A stretch of 14,188 bases of DNA. It comes from Lachnospiraceae bacterium UBA3287. Lineage in GTDB: Bacteria > Bacillota > Clostridia > Lachnospirales > Lachnospiraceae. The notes below the pieces were generated by a model. The model was not told the origin of the DNA and did not search any database. It saw only the letters and a list, made by a program, of their open reading frames with translations. Every line of letters begins with the position of its first letter. Position 1 is the first letter of the stretch. A program made the position numbers and the translations under genes. Below are positions 13,198-14,188 of this stretch, in pieces. The stretch is from NCBI GenBank assembly GCA_002362155.1, contig DETN01000081.1, positions 5,315 through 19,502 of the forward strand. Direction: 5' to 3'.

Positions 13198-14034
13198 TTA
13201 TCCTGTCACGATGATCTCTCCCGCGGACAGGGGATCGTCCCGGATGATCTCTCCCACGGCCGGGACCCTGATATATCCCTTCCGGGGATTTTTGATGCTG
13301 TCCACCGGTGTGAGGATCTCCGCCTCCACCTCGGACCTTTCAAAGGAAAGATCCGCAGCGATCATGCGGCAGTCTTTCATCGTCAGGCCCCTGCAGTAGC
13401 AAAGGGGCTGGGTGCCGATGATGGTGCAGTTCTCAAAGGTCACGTTCTCGCAGTACCAGGCCAGGTACTCTCCTTTGATCACACTGTCCTTTACCAGGAC
13501 GTTCTTTGCATGCCAGAAGGCGTCCTTGGTATCGAAGTCGCAGTTCGTGAATACGGAATCCGTGATGTACTGGAAGGAATATTTGCCCTTCAGCTTTACA
13601 TTGTCAAAGGAAAGCCTCTCGGACCGCATCATGAAATATTCGCTCTGGGCGGAGCTGTCCTTCATTTCCAGTCCCCGCACCGACCAGCCGAATTCGGGAG
13701 ATACGATGTCGGATCCGCTGATCTTTACATCCGCGCATTCCCTGAGGGCCTTGATCCCGTGGAGGGCGCTGTCTTCTATGGTGATGTCTTCGGAATACCA
13801 GAGGGCCGCCCGGCACAGCTCTGTCATCTGACTGGAGCGGATGGTCAGGTGGTCGTCATGCCAGAAGGGGTAGCGGAGATTGAAAAAGCAGTCCTTTACG
13901 AGAATGTTCCTGCTCTCCTTGAGAGCGCTCTCTCCGTCGGCGGGGCCGTCGAAGCGGCAGCCTGTCACCTCGATCCTGTCGCTTCCGTACAGGGCTCTTT
14001 CCTGGTCAAAAACCTGATTCTCATATTTTTTCAT
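13198..14034 (-). CDS. DUF3737 family protein, right-handed beta-helix type
   Basis: This 278-residue protein has no signal peptide. It starts KKYENQVFDQERALYGSD and is built of short repeated strands typical of parallel beta-helix proteins: ALKESRNILVKDCFFNLRYP, DITIEDSALHGIKAL, DAFWHAKNVLVKDSVIKGEY, NVTFENCTIIGTQPLCYC and TPVDSIKNPRKGYI. These match my recollection of DUF3737 along the whole length, and the size is usual. The biochemical role of the family is not known; the fold is shared with pectate lyases and carbohydrate-binding proteins, but I see no known catalytic set. ATG 14034 has GAGGA at good spacing. The gene has its own promoter and is flanked by terminators on both sides, so it is monocistronic. 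Confidence 0.9.
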   Translation of the reverse strand: MKKYENQVFDQERALYGSDRIEVTGCRFDGPADGESALKESRNILVKDCFFNLRYPFWHDDHLTIRSSQMTELCRAALWYSEDITIEDSALHGIKALRECADVKISGSDIVSPEFGWSVRGLEMKDSSAQSEYFMMRSERLSFDNVKLKGKYSFQYITDSVFTNCDFDTKDAFWHAKNVLVKDSVIKGEYLAWYCENVTFENCTIIGTQPLCYCRGLTMKDCRMIAADLSFERSEVEAEILTPVDSIKNPRKGYIRVPAVGEIIRDDPLSAGEIIVTG

Positions 14035-14066
14035 TTAAAATCCTCGTAAATCTTTATTTGGCAGAT

Positions 14067-14125
14067 TAACAGCAGGCCTGTGCCTGTTACTGAACAGTAT
14101 ATATCCTGAGGGCCCCCTCGTCCAA
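14067..14125 (-). promoter_or_regulatory. Promoter and dyad upstream of the DUF3737 gene
   Basis: Minus-strand TATACT (14096-14101) with a weak TTGGAC (14120-14125) 18 bases upstream forms a plausible promoter. Just downstream of the start, TAACAG and CTGTTA flank CAGGCCTG within 14067-14089, a possible operator dyad. Confidence 0.45.
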
Positions 14126-14130
14126 CAGAA

Positions 14131-14175
14131 AAATGAAAAGTCCATGCCGGGAGGATCTCCCCGGCATGGACTTTT
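14131..14175. terminator. Strong hairpin terminator, probably of a gene entering from the right
   Basis: A perfect 16-bp stem (14136-14151 against 14160-14175, loop AGGATCTC) has AAAAG/CTTTT ends. The minus strand continues with CATTTTTCTG, so it most likely ends a minus-strand gene beyond the window; the plus direction has only TTTT before GC-rich sequence. Confidence 0.8.
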
Positions 14176-14188
14176 GCCCTGGTCTTTC

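Overview
The window looks like chromosomal DNA of a gut or rumen Firmicute, most likely a high-GC member of the Lachnospiraceae. The signs are purine-rich Shine-Dalgarno sites (AAAGGA, GGAGG), sigma-A-type promoters, hairpin-plus-U terminators after most genes, a cre-like operator, and protein families typical of that group (LacI regulators beside GH43 enzymes, CE8, DUF3737, S41 lipoproteins). This placement is inferred from content; there is no marker gene. High GC produces many long antisense ORFs, which are left out.

Left part (1-6970), plant cell-wall sugar metabolism. After the 3' end of a probable serine hydrolase (1-366, +) lies a minus-strand operon: lacI-type regulator, single-pass membrane protein of unknown function, and a short pectinesterase (CE8). 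Divergent from lacI, and sharing a cre/LacI-like operator at 3054-3067, is a GH43 glycosidase with an N-terminal ankyrin-repeat region. A second GH43 gene converges on it from the right and has its own promoter flanked by three CCCTGCA repeats. None of the three enzymes has a visible signal peptide, so they probably process oligosaccharides taken up by a transporter that is not in this window.

Middle part (7021-7860), AT-richer scar. It holds the decayed remnant of a winged-helix-type protein (N-terminal truncation, one frameshift, a likely internal deletion), followed by a 195-bp element bounded by 22-bp imperfect inverted repeats. Inside these are three strong hairpins, so the whole folds as a closed three-arm structure. 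It is either a MITE-like element or an undescribed structured RNA, and it is the best candidate here for something new. Next comes a small secreted PepSY-domain protein (7909-8505, +).

Right part (8580-14188), all minus strand: an acetyltransferase-methyltransferase fusion translationally coupled to an alpha/beta hydrolase; an S41-type protease-like lipoprotein with its own promoter and terminator; and a DUF3737 beta-helix protein. Several hairpins and short tandem repeats fill the gaps, including two terminator-shaped hairpins on the plus strand with no plus-strand gene in front of them.

All functional names come from reading motifs by eye; no database search was possible.
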